7,311 bases of DNA, taken from an uncultured Bacillota bacterium (GTDB lineage: Bacteria; Bacillota; Sulfobacillia; UBA995; UBA9673). The notes beneath the pieces are model-generated. The model had not been told where the DNA came from, did not search any database, and saw only the letters and a program-made list of their open reading frames with translations. A program made the translations under genes and the position numbers. The stretch is from contig CALMHV010000374.1 in NCBI GenBank assembly GCA_937863905.1, forward strand, positions 1 through 7,311, read 5' to 3'. Positions 1 through 6,551 of the stretch are shown here, piece by piece; within the stretch, counting starts at the first letter, position 1, and each line of letters opens with the position of its first letter.

Positions 1-34
1 ATCCCGCAGGCGTGTCCCATGCTGGCAGATGAGC
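1..34 (+). promoter_or_regulatory. SAM-I (S-box) riboswitch, 3' part only
   Basis: The window opens inside the aptamer. After the start of the conserved strand (TCCCGCAG), bases 7-9 (CAG) and 11-14 (CGTG) pair with 18-21 (CATG) and 22-24 (CTG), with one bulged G at 10 and a TCC loop. This matches helix P4. It is followed by GCAGATGAGC (25-34), the typical S-box sequence whose GATGAG (28-33) is the 3' strand of helix P1. The 5' half (P1 5' strand, P2, P3) lies outside the window. In this family, bound SAM stabilises P1 and turns off downstream methionine/SAM genes. The following terminator and the genes for a methionine synthase-like protein and MetK fit that role. The identification rests on a partial aptamer plus context. 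Confidence 0.83.
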
Positions 35-39
35 TATTG

Positions 40-77
40 AGGGCCTCATCCAGTGATGGACGGGGCCTTTCGTTTTT
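40..77 (+). terminator. Riboswitch-controlled intrinsic terminator
   Basis: A stem forms between A40-T46 (A, G, GGCCT) and 63-69 (GGGCC, T, T). It is topped by CATC (47-50) pairing with GATG (55-58) around a CAGT loop, leaving GACG (59-62) bulged. The stem runs into a T-rich tract (68-70, then 73-77). CTCATC (45-50) in the 5' arm is the exact reverse complement of GATGAG (28-33), the P1 3' strand of the riboswitch. Without SAM, 28-33 can pair with 45-50 and break the terminator. With SAM, P1 holds 28-33 and the terminator forms. The pairings are visible in the sequence; the switching mechanism is inferred from the S-box family. Confidence 0.83.
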
Positions 78-119
78 GGTGCGGCCCTGACGAGCCGCGG
101 CCCGAGAGGAGGAGACCGC

Positions 120-1313
120 ATGGCTGTGACGGGTGGTGGGAAGCCCTTCGAACCTCGTTTCGCCGTCACAGGCATCGGCAGCCTGCCTCACGTCTCGCCG
201 GAGCGGGCGGTGTCGGATGTCCTGAGCCATTGCCCGGAGGTGCCGTACTGGCCGCAACTGCCTCGCCTCTCGCCGCGGGAGGACATGTACCGGCAATTCT
301 CCGCCGGACTCCCCGGCCTGGTCCCCGGCGACCCCTCCGGACCCCGCTGGCGCCGCGACCAGGAAGCCGCGGAGCGCCTTGAGCGGGTGTACCGGGACAC
401 GCTGTCGGCGGGGCGCGGCGAGGATTGCGGGGGAGGCGAGGACGGCGAGGGGGGCGAGGATGGCTGGGCCCTCCGCACCGAGGACGCCGCCGGTCTTGAG
501 GCTTTCCGCCGGGCTCTGGCGACCCCGGCCTTCGACCTCGCCCGGTGGCCGGGTCTCCTGGGCCTCAAAGGCCAGAGCATCGGCCCGGTCAGCCTCGGGC
601 TGGCGGTCACCGATGCCGGCGGGCGAGCCCTCCTCTACGAAGAGGACCTGATGGACGGGGTGGCGCGCGGGCTGGCTCTCCGGGCCAGGTGGCAGGAGCG
701 GTTCCTCAGGGGTCTTCTGACCGAACTCGGCGGAAACGGCGCCGGCCATGTCCTCATCTCGGTGGATGAACCGTACCTCGGTACGTTCGGCTCCGCCTAC
801 TTCCCGTACCGGCCGGAGACGGTGCTCGGGTACCTCCGGGTGTTCGACGAGGTCCTGGACGGCGTCTGGGGCCTGCACTGCTGCGCCAACACCGACTGGG
901 AGTTCGTCCTGGCCTCGCCGGCCAGATTCCTGTCCTTCGACACCTGGGCCTACGGCGACCGGCTGGTCCTGTACCCGGAGGCCGTCGCCGGCTTCCTCGC
1001 GGCCGGAAAGGTCCTCGTCTGGGGGCTCGTGCCGACGGACGCCACTCTTCTCGGCGGCACGGACGGGCCTGCTCTCCACCGGCGGCTCCTGGGGCACATC
1101 GAGACCCTGGTGAAGAAAGGCGTCTCCGAGAGAGCCCTGACTCAGCAGTCAATGCTATCGCCGGCGTGCGGTCTGGCCGGTCTCGCCGTGGAGGACGCCA
1201 GGCGAGCGATGAGTCTCGCCGGCGCCGTCTCTCGGTCGGTGAGGGCCGAGTTCGGCCCCGGCCCAGCGCCGGGGGCCACGGGGGGGGAACCTAGATCGGA
1301 GGGGTTGGCATGA
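120..1313 (+). CDS. Core MetE-like (cobalamin-independent type) methionine synthase, C-terminal catalytic domain only
   Basis: This 397-residue protein resembles the C-terminal zinc barrel of MetE, which moves a methyl group to homocysteine to give methionine in the cytoplasm. It opens with the family-like stretch TGIGSLPH (about residues 18-25). It has a DEP motif (D216-E217-P218), His253 and Cys255 in LHCCANTD, and Cys350 in SPACGL. His253, Cys255 and Cys350 match the MetE zinc ligands, and Asp274 (FDT) sits where MetE usually has the glutamate ligand (IET). Normal MetE has about 750 residues, and the N-terminal half that helps bind polyglutamyl-folate is absent. Short forms of this kind are thought to use other methyl donors, such as methylated corrinoid proteins, so the donor here is unknown. 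ATG 120 follows AGGAGGAG (107-114) at five bases. The gene lies behind the SAM switch and overlaps metK, which supports a role in methionine supply. A Gly/Glu/Asp-rich repeat occupies residues 100-114. Another member of the UroD/MetE barrel superfamily with a different methyl acceptor remains possible. Confidence 0.8.
   Translation: MAVTGGGKPFEPRFAVTGIGSLPHVSPERAVSDVLSHCPEVPYWPQLPRLSPREDMYRQFSAGLPGLVPGDPSGPRWRRDQEAAERLERVYRDTLSAGRGEDCGGGEDGEGGEDGWALRTEDAAGLEAFRRALATPAFDLARWPGLLGLKGQSIGPVSLGLAVTDAGGRALLYEEDLMDGVARGLALRARWQERFLRGLLTELGGNGAGHVLISVDEPYLGTFGSAYFPYRPETVLGYLRVFDEVLDGVWGLHCCANTDWEFVLASPARFLSFDTWAYGDRLVLYPEAVAGFLAAGKVLVWGLVPTDATLLGGTDGPALHRRLLGHIETLVKKGVSERALTQQSMLSPACGLAGLAVEDARRAMSLAGAVSRSVRAEFGPGPAPGATGGEPRSEGLA
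417..461 (+). repeat. Imperfect 9-bp tandem repeat, five units, in the MetE-like gene
   Basis: Five consecutive nine-base units are built on GGCGAGGAY. Units 1, 3 and 5 (417, 435, 453) encode Gly-Glu-Asp, unit 4 (444) encodes Gly-Glu-Gly, and the diverged unit 2 (426) encodes Cys-Gly-Gly. The unit is a multiple of three, so gain or loss of copies would not shift the frame. The acidic, flexible insert lies between two regions that look like ordinary helix-forming sequence (before residue 99 and after Trp116), so it is probably a surface loop. Confidence 0.75.
1298..1304 (+). promoter_or_regulatory. Ribosome binding site deciding the metK start
   Basis: GGAGGGG lies five bases before ATG 1310, inside the end of the upstream gene. 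The alternative in-frame ATG at 1325 would place its purine run (GGGAGAG, 1316-1322) only two bases upstream, which is too close. This favours the 1310 start, although the conserved MetK sequence ([11 protein letters not shown]) begins just after the second methionine. Confidence 0.65.
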
Positions 1314-2494
1314 CCGGGAGAGTGATGACCCGCAAGGACTTCCTCTTCACGTCGGAATCGGTCACCGAGGGCCATCCGGACAAGATGGCCGATACTATCT
1401 CCGACGCCATCGTCGACGCCCTTTTGGCCCAAGACCCTTACGCCCGGGTAGCCTGCGAGACTCTGCTGACCCGGGGCATGGTTCTGGTCGCCGGCGAGGT
1501 GACCACGACCGGCTGGGCCGACATCCGGCACCTCATCCGGGAGACCGTCCGCGACATCGGGTACGTGCGGGCGAAGTTCGGCTTCGACGCCGAGACCTGC
1601 GGCGTCCTGGTGGCCATCGACGATCAGTCCCCGGACATCGCCGCCAGCGTGTACCGGGGCGGCCCGGAGGAGATAGACCGGCTCGGCGCGGGCGACCAGG
1701 GCATGATGTTCGGCTTCGCCTGCCGCGAGACGCCGACCCTGATGCCGATGCCCATCCACCTTGCGCACCGCATCGCCCGGCGTCTGGCCGAGGTCCGCAA
1801 GACGGCCGAGATCCCCTACCTCCGGCCCGACGGCAAGACCCAGGTCACCATCGAGTACCAGGACGGTAAGCCCGTCCGCGTCCACACCGTCGTCGTCTCC
1901 GCCCAGCACCGCGAGGGCATCCCCCGGGAGACGATGGAGGAGGACATCATCGGCAAGGTCATCCGGCCCGTGGTCCCCGCGGCGATGCTCGACGCGGAGA
2001 CCCGGTACCTCATTACCCCCTCGACCCAGTTCGTCGTCGGCGGCCCGCAGGCCGACACCGGGCTCACCGGGCGGAAAATCATGGTTGACACCTACGGGGG
2101 CTACGCCCGCAACGGCGGCGGCGCCCTTTCCGGCAAGGACCCGACCAAGGTGGACCGCTCCGGAGCTTACGGCGCCAGGTACGTGGCCAAGAACATCGTC
2201 GCGGCCGGGCTCGCTGAGTGCTGCGAGTTCCAGGTGGCCTACGCCATCGGTGTGCCGGAACCCGTGTCGCTGGCTCTGGACACGCACGAGACGGCCGTCG
2301 TTCCCGAGTCGGTCATCCTCGAGGCGGTGAAGAAGGTTTTCGACATGCGTCCCGGCGCCCTGATGCGCGACCTCGACTTGAGGCGGCCCATCTACAAGCA
2401 GGTCGCCGCCTACGGCCACTTCGGCCGCGAAGACCTCGACCTGCCGTGGGAGCGCACCGACCGCGCCGACGAACTCCGCTCCCGGGTCGGCTGA
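1310..2494 (+). CDS. metK: S-adenosylmethionine synthetase (methionine adenosyltransferase)
   Basis: MetK makes SAM from methionine and ATP, releasing phosphate and pyrophosphate, and acts as a cytoplasmic oligomer. The 394-residue length is usual for the bacterial family. Signature elements are all present: [11 protein letters not shown] (residues 15-25, with the catalytic-type His22), GAGDQG (126-131, ATP-binding loop), and the glycine-rich phosphate loop [16 protein letters not shown] (269-284), with its lysines and Asp277 intact. Near the end, [14 protein letters not shown] and YGHFGRED are typical MetK C-terminal sequence. The ATG overlaps the stop of the MetE-like gene as ATGA, which suggests translational coupling. 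Both genes should therefore respond to SAM through the riboswitch at the left edge. Starting at 1325 would remove only five residues and not change function. No terminator with a T-run follows the stop, so transcription may continue into the next gene. Confidence 0.98.
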   Translation: MTGRVMTRKDFLFTSESVTEGHPDKMADTISDAIVDALLAQDPYARVACETLLTRGMVLVAGEVTTTGWADIRHLIRETVRDIGYVRAKFGFDAETCGVLVAIDDQSPDIAASVYRGGPEEIDRLGAGDQGMMFGFACRETPTLMPMPIHLAHRIARRLAEVRKTAEIPYLRPDGKTQVTIEYQDGKPVRVHTVVVSAQHREGIPRETMEEDIIGKVIRPVVPAAMLDAETRYLITPSTQFVVGGPQADTGLTGRKIMVDTYGGYARNGGGALSGKDPTKVDRSGAYGARYVAKNIVAAGLAECCEFQVAYAIGVPEPVSLALDTHETAVVPESVILEAVKKVFDMRPGALMRDLDLRRPIYKQVAAYGHFGREDLDLPWERTDRADELRSRVG

Positions 2495-2589
2495 GGTCCG
2501 CCACCGCCACCGGCGCCGCGGCCCTCGAAAGGATATGTTCACCGGACAGAGAAGGAAAACGGAACCAAGGCCCCGAGGGGCAATGAAGG
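2495..2589 (+). other. Spacer between metK and the cyclase gene
   Basis: This is the only real gap between genes in the window. I see no convincing terminator (no T-tract) and no clear -35/-10 pair, so a separate promoter for the cyclase cannot be supported. GAGGGG (2575-2580) is the likely ribosome binding site for ATG 2590, nine bases away. CCCTCG (2522-2527) is an exact complement of CGAGGG (2574-2579), and GCCC/GGGC (2570-2573/2578-2581) could form a small local hairpin, so the site could be partly hidden in RNA structure. The pairing can be seen; any regulatory role is speculative. Confidence 0.4.
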
Positions 2590-4320
2590 ATGCCGCAAGA
2601 CGGCGCTCGGAAACTAGCCATCCTCAGAACCGCCTATCCCATTGTCGTTGGTGTGGGCGGTCTGACTCTTCTCGCCCTCACGCTTCCGGGTAGCCTTCGC
2701 CAGGCCTCTTCCGCCGGGTATCTCGGCCTGGTCGTCTTTCTCGTCATGGGTATCCTGGCGGAGTGGGCCTTCGTCCCGCTCGCCCGTGGGGCGATGTCCT
2801 TGTCGTATGCGGTCGTCCTTCCGACTTTCATCCTCTACGGGACGGGCGCGGCGGCCGCCGTCCAGGTCATCGGCTACCTTCTCGGCACGTTCTTCGAGAA
2901 GCGCACTTGGCGGGTCAAACTCTTCAACTGCGGCCAGTACGCCCTGACCATCTTCGTCGCCGCCGCTGCCTTTAACCTCGTGGGCGGGACGTCCGGCACC
3001 CGCCTCGACTTCGTCGGGCTCCTGGGCGTCGGTGTCTTCACCTTGGTCTTCTTCATCGTCAACCACGGCCTGGTCGGGTTCTTCTTCACCCTCGCCCATC
3101 CCGAGGAGAGCGCTAAGGTCATCTGGGGCGAGCCGGCCAAGTGGGAGAGCCTCACCTACCTCATCACGGCCCCCCTCGGTGTCGCGGTTATCATCCTCCA
3201 CTCGGTCGGCGGCCTTCTGGCGGCAATCGCCCTCTTCGTCGTGTCGTTCGTCACCGCCCTCATCTTCCGACTGGTTTTTCGCTTGGACAACCTGAACCAA
3301 GAGTTGCGCACGCTCTACGAGTCCGCCCAATCCCTCAGTCAAGGGCTCGACCTGGAGAGCGTCAAGGCCAAGGTCTTCGACACCCTGGGGCGGCTCGCGC
3401 CCTGGGACCTGGCCGTCCTCTTCCTGTGGGACGACCTGGGGCAAGTCCTCCGGGCCGTCGATGGTCTTCCGGTCGGGAACCCCCTCGAGGGACGGAACTT
3501 CCGGCTCGGCGAAGGCATCGTCGGCGGGGTGGCGGAGCGCCGCACGGTCGAGGTCGTGAGCGACTCCCGGACCGACCCCAGGCTGGGCGAGGACGCCGCC
3601 TGGCAGCCACCGAGGTCGCTCGTCGTGGCGCCGATGGCGACCGAGGAGGGTCTGGTCGGAGTCCTGGTCCTTGGCGCTGCGAGCGAGTCGAGGTACACCG
3701 ACGAGCACGTGCGTCTCCTGACCATCTTTGCCGCCCAGGCCGGCGCGGCCCTCAGCCGGGCCACGCGCTACCAGGAGACCCGGCAGATGGCCATCATGGA
3801 CTCCAAGACCGGCGTGTACAACTACCGGTTCTTCTATGAACGCCTCAGCGACGAGATTCGCCGCCATGAGGCCAAGGAGAAACCCTTCTCCCTCATCTTC
3901 GTCGACGTGGACTATCTCAAGGGCATCAACGACCGCTACGGCCACCAGGTGGGGGACGAGGTTCTCGTGCAAGTGGCCGAACTCATCAAGGACAGCGTCC
4001 GCGCCACCGACGAGGTGGCCAGGTACGGAGGAGAGGAGTTCGTCGTGCTTCTTCCCGGTGCGGGTGGCGATGAGGCCTTGGTCGTGGCCGAGCGTATCCG
4101 GCGGGCCGTCGAGGCCCATCACTTCGAGTGCCAGCGCTGCGTCGCTCCCGTCCGGGTCACCGTGACGGCGGGCGTGGCCACCTACCCCGAGCACGCCACC
4201 CAGCCGGACGAACTCATCTTCCGCGCCGACGAGGCCATGTACTACGGCAAGCACCGCGGCCGCAACCGGGTGTCTCTCTACACCACGGCGGTCGTCCTAC
4301 CGCAAGCGGGTCCCGCTTAG
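2590..4320 (+). CDS. Membrane-anchored diguanylate cyclase: multi-TM sensor, GAF, GGDEF
   Basis: This 576-residue protein should make cyclic di-GMP from two GTP at the inner face of the membrane. About six or seven hydrophobic segments fill residues 15-230, with no signal-peptide cleavage site evident. A short linker helix (about 232-253) leads to a GAF domain (about 250-395), which usually binds a small ligand. The GGDEF domain (about 404-565) begins MDSKTGVYNYRFF. It has DVDYLKGIND and GHQVGD (Asp439 for metal, Asn447 and Asp456 for substrate) and the active-site loop GGEEF at 480-484. The product-inhibition site RxxD is present as R471-A-T-D474, five residues before GGEEF, so feedback control by c-di-GMP is likely. 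All key residues for an active cyclase are there. There is no EAL or HD-GYP domain. I cannot assign the membrane domain to a named sensor family. ATG 2590 is chosen because GAGGGG lies nine bases upstream. The recD2 start follows the TAG stop after two bases. Confidence 0.93.
   Translation: MPQDGARKLAILRTAYPIVVGVGGLTLLALTLPGSLRQASSAGYLGLVVFLVMGILAEWAFVPLARGAMSLSYAVVLPTFILYGTGAAAAVQVIGYLLGTFFEKRTWRVKLFNCGQYALTIFVAAAAFNLVGGTSGTRLDFVGLLGVGVFTLVFFIVNHGLVGFFFTLAHPEESAKVIWGEPAKWESLTYLITAPLGVAVIILHSVGGLLAAIALFVVSFVTALIFRLVFRLDNLNQELRTLYESAQSLSQGLDLESVKAKVFDTLGRLAPWDLAVLFLWDDLGQVLRAVDGLPVGNPLEGRNFRLGEGIVGGVAERRTVEVVSDSRTDPRLGEDAAWQPPRSLVVAPMATEEGLVGVLVLGAASESRYTDEHVRLLTIFAAQAGAALSRATRYQETRQMAIMDSKTGVYNYRFFYERLSDEIRRHEAKEKPFSLIFVDVDYLKGINDRYGHQVGDEVLVQVAELIKDSVRATDEVARYGGEEFVVLLPGAGGDEALVVAERIRRAVEAHHFECQRCVAPVRVTVTAGVATYPEHATQPDELIFRADEAMYYGKHRGRNRVSLYTTAVVLPQAGPA
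4304..4318 (+). repeat. Perfect inverted repeat at the cyclase/recD2 junction
   Basis: AAGCGGG (4304-4310) and CCCGCTT (4312-4318) are perfect complements around a single T. As RNA this would fold with six pairs and a GTC loop. The right arm ends on the first base of the cyclase TAG stop, and ATG 4323 follows at once. No T-run follows on either strand, so it does not look like an intrinsic terminator. Its position suggests a role in translational coupling or occlusion of the recD2 start, but this is inference. Confidence 0.55.
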
Positions 4321-4322
4321 GG

Positions 4323-6551
4323 ATGCCCGCTGCCGCTCCCGCCGCCGTCACGCTCGAGGGAACCCTCGAACGGCTCACCTACTACAACGAGGACAACGGG
4401 TACACCGTCGGGCGCCTGCGCTTGGAGAAGGCCGGGGAGGCGGGCGGGGTCGGGCCGCAGCCGGTCATCACCTTCGTCGGGAACTTCTCGCAACTCCGAC
4501 CCGGGGAGAGCCTTCGCCTCGAGGGCACCTGGACCGACCATCCGGAGTACGGGCGCCAGTTCAAGGTCTCGCTCCACCAGATCATCCTGCCGCACACGAT
4601 CGAGGGCATCGAGCGGTATCTAGGCTCCGGCTTGGTCCGGGGAGTCGGTCCGGTGACGGCGAAGCGCCTCGTCCGGCATTTCGGCCAGGACGTCCTCCGC
4701 GTCCTGGAGGAGGATTGCGGCCGTCTGACCGAAGTGGACGGCATCGGCGCCAAGCGGGCCAGGGACATCGTTGCCGGGTTCGCCAGCCAGAAGGGCCTCA
4801 AGGACATCATGCTCTTTCTGCAGTCGGTCGGGGTGTCGCCTTCCCTGGCCTTGCGCATCCATCGCCACTACGGCAACGACTCCGTGGCCGCCCTGCGGGA
4901 GAACCCCTATCGCCTGGCCGACGAGGTCTTCGGCATCGGCTTCAAGACCGCCGACCGCATCGCCCTGCAGATGGGCCTAGAGCCGACCTCGCCGCACCGA
5001 GTACGGGCCGGCCTCCTGTACTTCCTTGGGCAGAATACCCAGGAGGGCCATGTCTTCGGATTCCGGGAGTATGTCGAGGCGAAGGTCGCCGAGGGGCTCG
5101 AGGTCGATATCGACCTCGTCTCGGCCGAGACCGACCGCCTGGTAGACGAGGGCATCCTCCGCCAGGAGACTCTGGACCAGGGCCAGGCTCTCTACCTTGC
5201 CCCCCTCCATCGCGCCGAGAAGGCGGTGGCCGAGAAGCTGCTCCTCCTGGCCCGCGGCGAGGATTGGGATCCCCCATCCCCGGGGGAGGTCGCCCAGGCT
5301 GCTGCCGACGCCGAAATCGAGTTGTCGCCCGAGCAGTCCCAGGCCGTCGGGGAAGCTCTCAGCCATGGCGTCCTCGTCGTCACGGGCGGCCCCGGGACCG
5401 GCAAGACCACCATCATCAAGTGCCTCCTCGGCCTCTGCCGGGAGCGCGGGCTGACTCCGCTCCTGGCCGCCCCGACCGGCCGGGCCGCCAAGCGCATGAC
5501 CGAGGCGACCGGGCAGGAGGCCCGGACCATCCACCGGACGTTGGAGGTTGTCTTCTCCCCGGGGCGCGGGCTGGAGTTCCAGAGGAACGAGGACAACCCC
5601 CTGGAGGCCGACATCGTCATCATCGACGAGGTCTCCATGGTCGACCTGGTCCTTATGCATCATCTGCTGAAGGCCATCGAGCCGCCCATGCGCCTGGTCC
5701 TGGTCGGCGATGTGGACCAGTTGCCGGCCGTGGGCCCGGGGTCCGTCCTGCGGGATGTCATCGCCTCGGGGACGTTACCCGTCGTCCGGCTCACCCGTAT
5801 CTTCCGGCAGGCGCGCGAGAGCCTCATCGTCGTCAACGCCCACCGCATCAACGAGGGGCAGATGCCGGCCCTCAACGACCGCGACCGAGACTTCTTCTTC
5901 ATCGAGGAGGCCTTGCCGGAAAAGATCTTGGAGACCGTGGTCGCCCTGTGCTCCCATCGCCTCCCTGACCGCCTGGCCGAGATGGGGTTGGCCGGCGACC
6001 CCTTCACCAGCATCCAGGTCATCACGCCGATGCGGCGCACGGTCATCGGGGTCGAGAACCTCAACGCCGAACTCCAGAAGGCCCTTAACCCGCCGGGCTG
6101 GGGCAAGGCCGAGATAGGCGGCCGCGCGCTGTGCCTCAGGACCGGCGACAAGGTCATGCAGATCCGCAACAACTACCCCAAAGAGGTCTACAACGGCGAC
6201 ATCGGGGTCATCCGGGCCGTCGACGCCGAGGGCGGCCAGGTGGCCGTGGCCTTCCCCGACGCGGCCGGCCCGCGGATAGTGGCCTACGAGCGGGACGAAG
6301 TGGATGAACTGGTCCTGGCCTACGCCACCACGGTCCACAAGAGCCAGGGCAGCGAGTATCCCGTGGTTGTCATGCCCGTCTCCACCCAACACTACCTCAT
6401 GCTCCAGCGCCACCTCCTCTACACCGCTGTGACCCGGGCCAAGAAGCTGGTCGTCCTGGTCGGGACGAAGAAGGCTCTGGCCATCGCGGTCCGCAACAAC
6501 AAGCTCGAAGAGCGCTTCTCCCGCCTGGCCGACAGGCTCCGCGGCCTGTGA
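4323..6551 (+). CDS. recD2: RecD2 family ATP-dependent 5'-3' DNA helicase (SF1B)
   Basis: RecD2 is a RecD-like helicase found without RecBC, acting in DNA repair, recombination and replication-fork upkeep. The 742-residue product has the full family plan. An N-terminal OB-like part (LEGTLERLTYYNEDNGYTV) is followed by helix-hairpin-helix units (G107-V-G109, G140-I-G142, G204-I-G206). The helicase motifs are: Walker A GGPGTGKTT (355-363, Lys361), Ia PTGRAAKR (384-391), Walker B IIDE (433-436), III GDVDQLPAVG (462-471), V VHKSQGSE (around His672-Gly676) and VI YTAVTRAKK (700-708, arginine finger Arg705). A small SH3-like piece lies near GDKVMQIRNNYPKEVYNGD (from 608). The reading frame is open further upstream, but residues before MPAAAP overlap the cyclase gene and do not resemble RecD2, so ATG 4323 is chosen. 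It has no proper ribosome binding site; translation is probably coupled to the cyclase stop at 4318-4320. The comF start overlaps the stop codon. Confidence 0.96.
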   Translation: MPAAAPAAVTLEGTLERLTYYNEDNGYTVGRLRLEKAGEAGGVGPQPVITFVGNFSQLRPGESLRLEGTWTDHPEYGRQFKVSLHQIILPHTIEGIERYLGSGLVRGVGPVTAKRLVRHFGQDVLRVLEEDCGRLTEVDGIGAKRARDIVAGFASQKGLKDIMLFLQSVGVSPSLALRIHRHYGNDSVAALRENPYRLADEVFGIGFKTADRIALQMGLEPTSPHRVRAGLLYFLGQNTQEGHVFGFREYVEAKVAEGLEVDIDLVSAETDRLVDEGILRQETLDQGQALYLAPLHRAEKAVAEKLLLLARGEDWDPPSPGEVAQAAADAEIELSPEQSQAVGEALSHGVLVVTGGPGTGKTTIIKCLLGLCRERGLTPLLAAPTGRAAKRMTEATGQEARTIHRTLEVVFSPGRGLEFQRNEDNPLEADIVIIDEVSMVDLVLMHHLLKAIEPPMRLVLVGDVDQLPAVGPGSVLRDVIASGTLPVVRLTRIFRQARESLIVVNAHRINEGQMPALNDRDRDFFFIEEALPEKILETVVALCSHRLPDRLAEMGLAGDPFTSIQVITPMRRTVIGVENLNAELQKALNPPGWGKAEIGGRALCLRTGDKVMQIRNNYPKEVYNGDIGVIRAVDAEGGQVAVAFPDAAGPRIVAYERDEVDELVLAYATTVHKSQGSEYPVVVMPVSTQHYLMLQRHLLYTAVTRAKKLVVLVGTKKALAIAVRNNKLEERFSRLADRLRGL

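Noticed and set aside
81..98. GCGGC/GCCGC hairpin just after the terminator
   Set aside because: Five base pairs with an eight-base loop are expected by chance at this base composition. There is no T-run and it does not cover the AGGAGGAG site.
53..382. Small + strand frame starting inside the leader
   Set aside because: It begins in the terminator hairpin and then overlaps the MetE-like gene out of frame, has no good ribosome binding site, and is Arg/Pro-rich.
1142..2542. Long open frame (466 codons) on the - strand opposite metK
   Set aside because: metK on the + strand is unmistakable. The antisense product is a low-complexity Gly/Asp/Val-rich shadow with no motif.
2495..2560. Possible promoter or metK terminator in the spacer
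   Set aside because: No paired -35/-10 boxes at proper spacing and no stem followed by a T-tract could be found.
2614..4254. Very long open frame (546 codons) on the - strand opposite the cyclase
   Set aside because: It mirrors the cyclase codons in a G+C-rich gene, where antisense frames seldom meet stops. The translation is acidic and repetitive with no recognisable domain, while the + strand has clear GAF and GGEEF domains.
4128..4322. Extended N-terminus of RecD2 starting at ATG 4128
   Set aside because: The added 65 residues overlap the conserved end of the GGDEF domain and read as an Arg/Pro/His-rich shadow. RecD2-like sequence starts only after ATG 4323.
4715..5968. 417-codon + strand frame inside recD2
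   Set aside because: It is an out-of-frame Arg/Pro/Gly-rich shadow of recD2, which carries every helicase motif in the other frame.
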